NCBI GenBank assembly: GCA_964036045.1
Contig: OZ038382.1
Span: 143,294,961-143,358,960, forward strand
Length of the DNA stretch: 64,000 nucleotides
Direction: 5' to 3'
DNA from: Eutreptiella sp. 'Long Island Sound 2002'
Lineage: Eukaryota; Euglenozoa; Euglenophyceae; Eutreptiales; Eutreptiaceae
This document shows positions 63,793-64,000 of this stretch, one piece after another; position 1 is the first letter of the stretch; each line of letters opens with the position of its first letter. The position numbers and the translations under genes are program-made. The notes below the pieces were generated by a model. It searched no databases. It saw nothing but the letters and a program-made list of their open reading frames with translations, and was not told where the DNA came from.

Positions 63793-64000
63793 TGTGACGC
63801 CCTCCGGGCGAGTGTGTACCTCCGGGCCCTGCCATTGGATGTGCGCGCACAATTATGTCTTGTGTTTGTGGGCGTGCATCGCTCTATTGTGTATGTATAT
63901 GATATGTATGTGTAATATGGCTCCTAGGTGGTGGGTTAGCAGGTGAGGTCAGGTTATTATGATATCGTTAAGAGGTGTGTCTATTCAAGTGTGTCTACTC
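63793..64000 (+). repeat. Candidate start of E3 3' LTR
   Basis: Begins TGTGACGCCCTCC, close to the E1 LTR start TGTGACACCCCCC, and lies downstream of E3 pol. The rest is outside the window and no partner LTR was found, so this is a suggestion only. Confidence 0.25.

Larger units (their letters stand above)
44601..64000 (+). mobile_element. E3: Ty3/gypsy element split by non-LTR element B; 3' end at or beyond window
   Basis: Gag N-terminal part at 44669-46277 and the rest of gag through the pre-integrase linker at 58100-63606, interrupted by B (46278-58090). E3 shares lineage features with E1: RT HWEK motif, RNase H followed by LSRWAY-AS...HG, the Dam-like domain, and gag closed by one UAG. 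The link between the two E3 parts is inferred from position, orientation and both being helical gag sequence. Integrase is missing after the linker. Confidence 0.65.

Overview
This window comes from a eukaryotic nuclear genome and is almost entirely nested transposable elements. I see no rRNA, no bacterial operon and no convincing complete host gene. The evidence is long LTR direct repeats, Ty3/gypsy pol domains with a chromodomain, non-LTR reverse transcriptases, isoperiodic satellite arrays, and microsatellites. The mix suggests the repeat compartment of an alga or other protist, but no marker fixes the species. Short names used below: E1, E2, E3 (Ty3/gypsy elements), E4 (small gag-only LTR element), A and B (two copies of one non-LTR family), FB (fold-back-like inverted dimer).

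Layout. 1-20226: E1 (+), an almost full-length Ty3/gypsy chromovirus with 3.04 kb LTRs. Its 5' LTR is cut by the window start, and its protease region is split by a 3.5 kb insertion flanked by a 22-bp duplication. 20267-21526: an unrecognised 419-aa ORF. 22041-37795: non-LTR element A (+), carrying RT, RNase H and a CxC/H/C knuckle, then a 3' zinc-finger and cysteine-protease-like coding region, a 64-bp minisatellite and a (ACCT)4 tail. A is split at 23217-28014 by FB, an inverted dimer built from four tandem arrays that all have a ~185-bp period. 37796-44600: E2 (-), a decayed gypsy element without integrase. 44601-46277 plus 58100-64000: E3 (+), a gypsy element split by B. 46278-58090: non-LTR element B (-), same family as A, with the same (ACCT)4 tail. 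B is itself interrupted by E4 (51056-54092).

Main points. (1) All three gypsy elements carry, between protease and RT, a domain resembling Dam-type N6-adenine methyltransferases. I know this domain from DIRS elements, where it lies after RNase H, so its position here is unusual. (2) A and B share a coding region downstream of RT-RNase H that resembles a Ulp1/adenain-type cysteine protease, and matching 3' tails show that it belongs to the element. (3) FB resembles foldback elements whose inverted arms are tandem repeats. (4) In E1 and E3, gag ends in a single UAG with the protease frame open behind it, which is compatible with readthrough.

Almost every coding region is broken by in-frame stops (often TGA), frameshifts at homopolymers or catalytic substitutions. 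These copies are therefore mostly fossils, although E1 and E4 LTR pairs are about 99% identical and so inserted recently. Insertion order read from the nesting: E3 before B before E4; A before FB; E1 before its internal insertion. Domain names rest on motifs recognised by eye; no database search was run.
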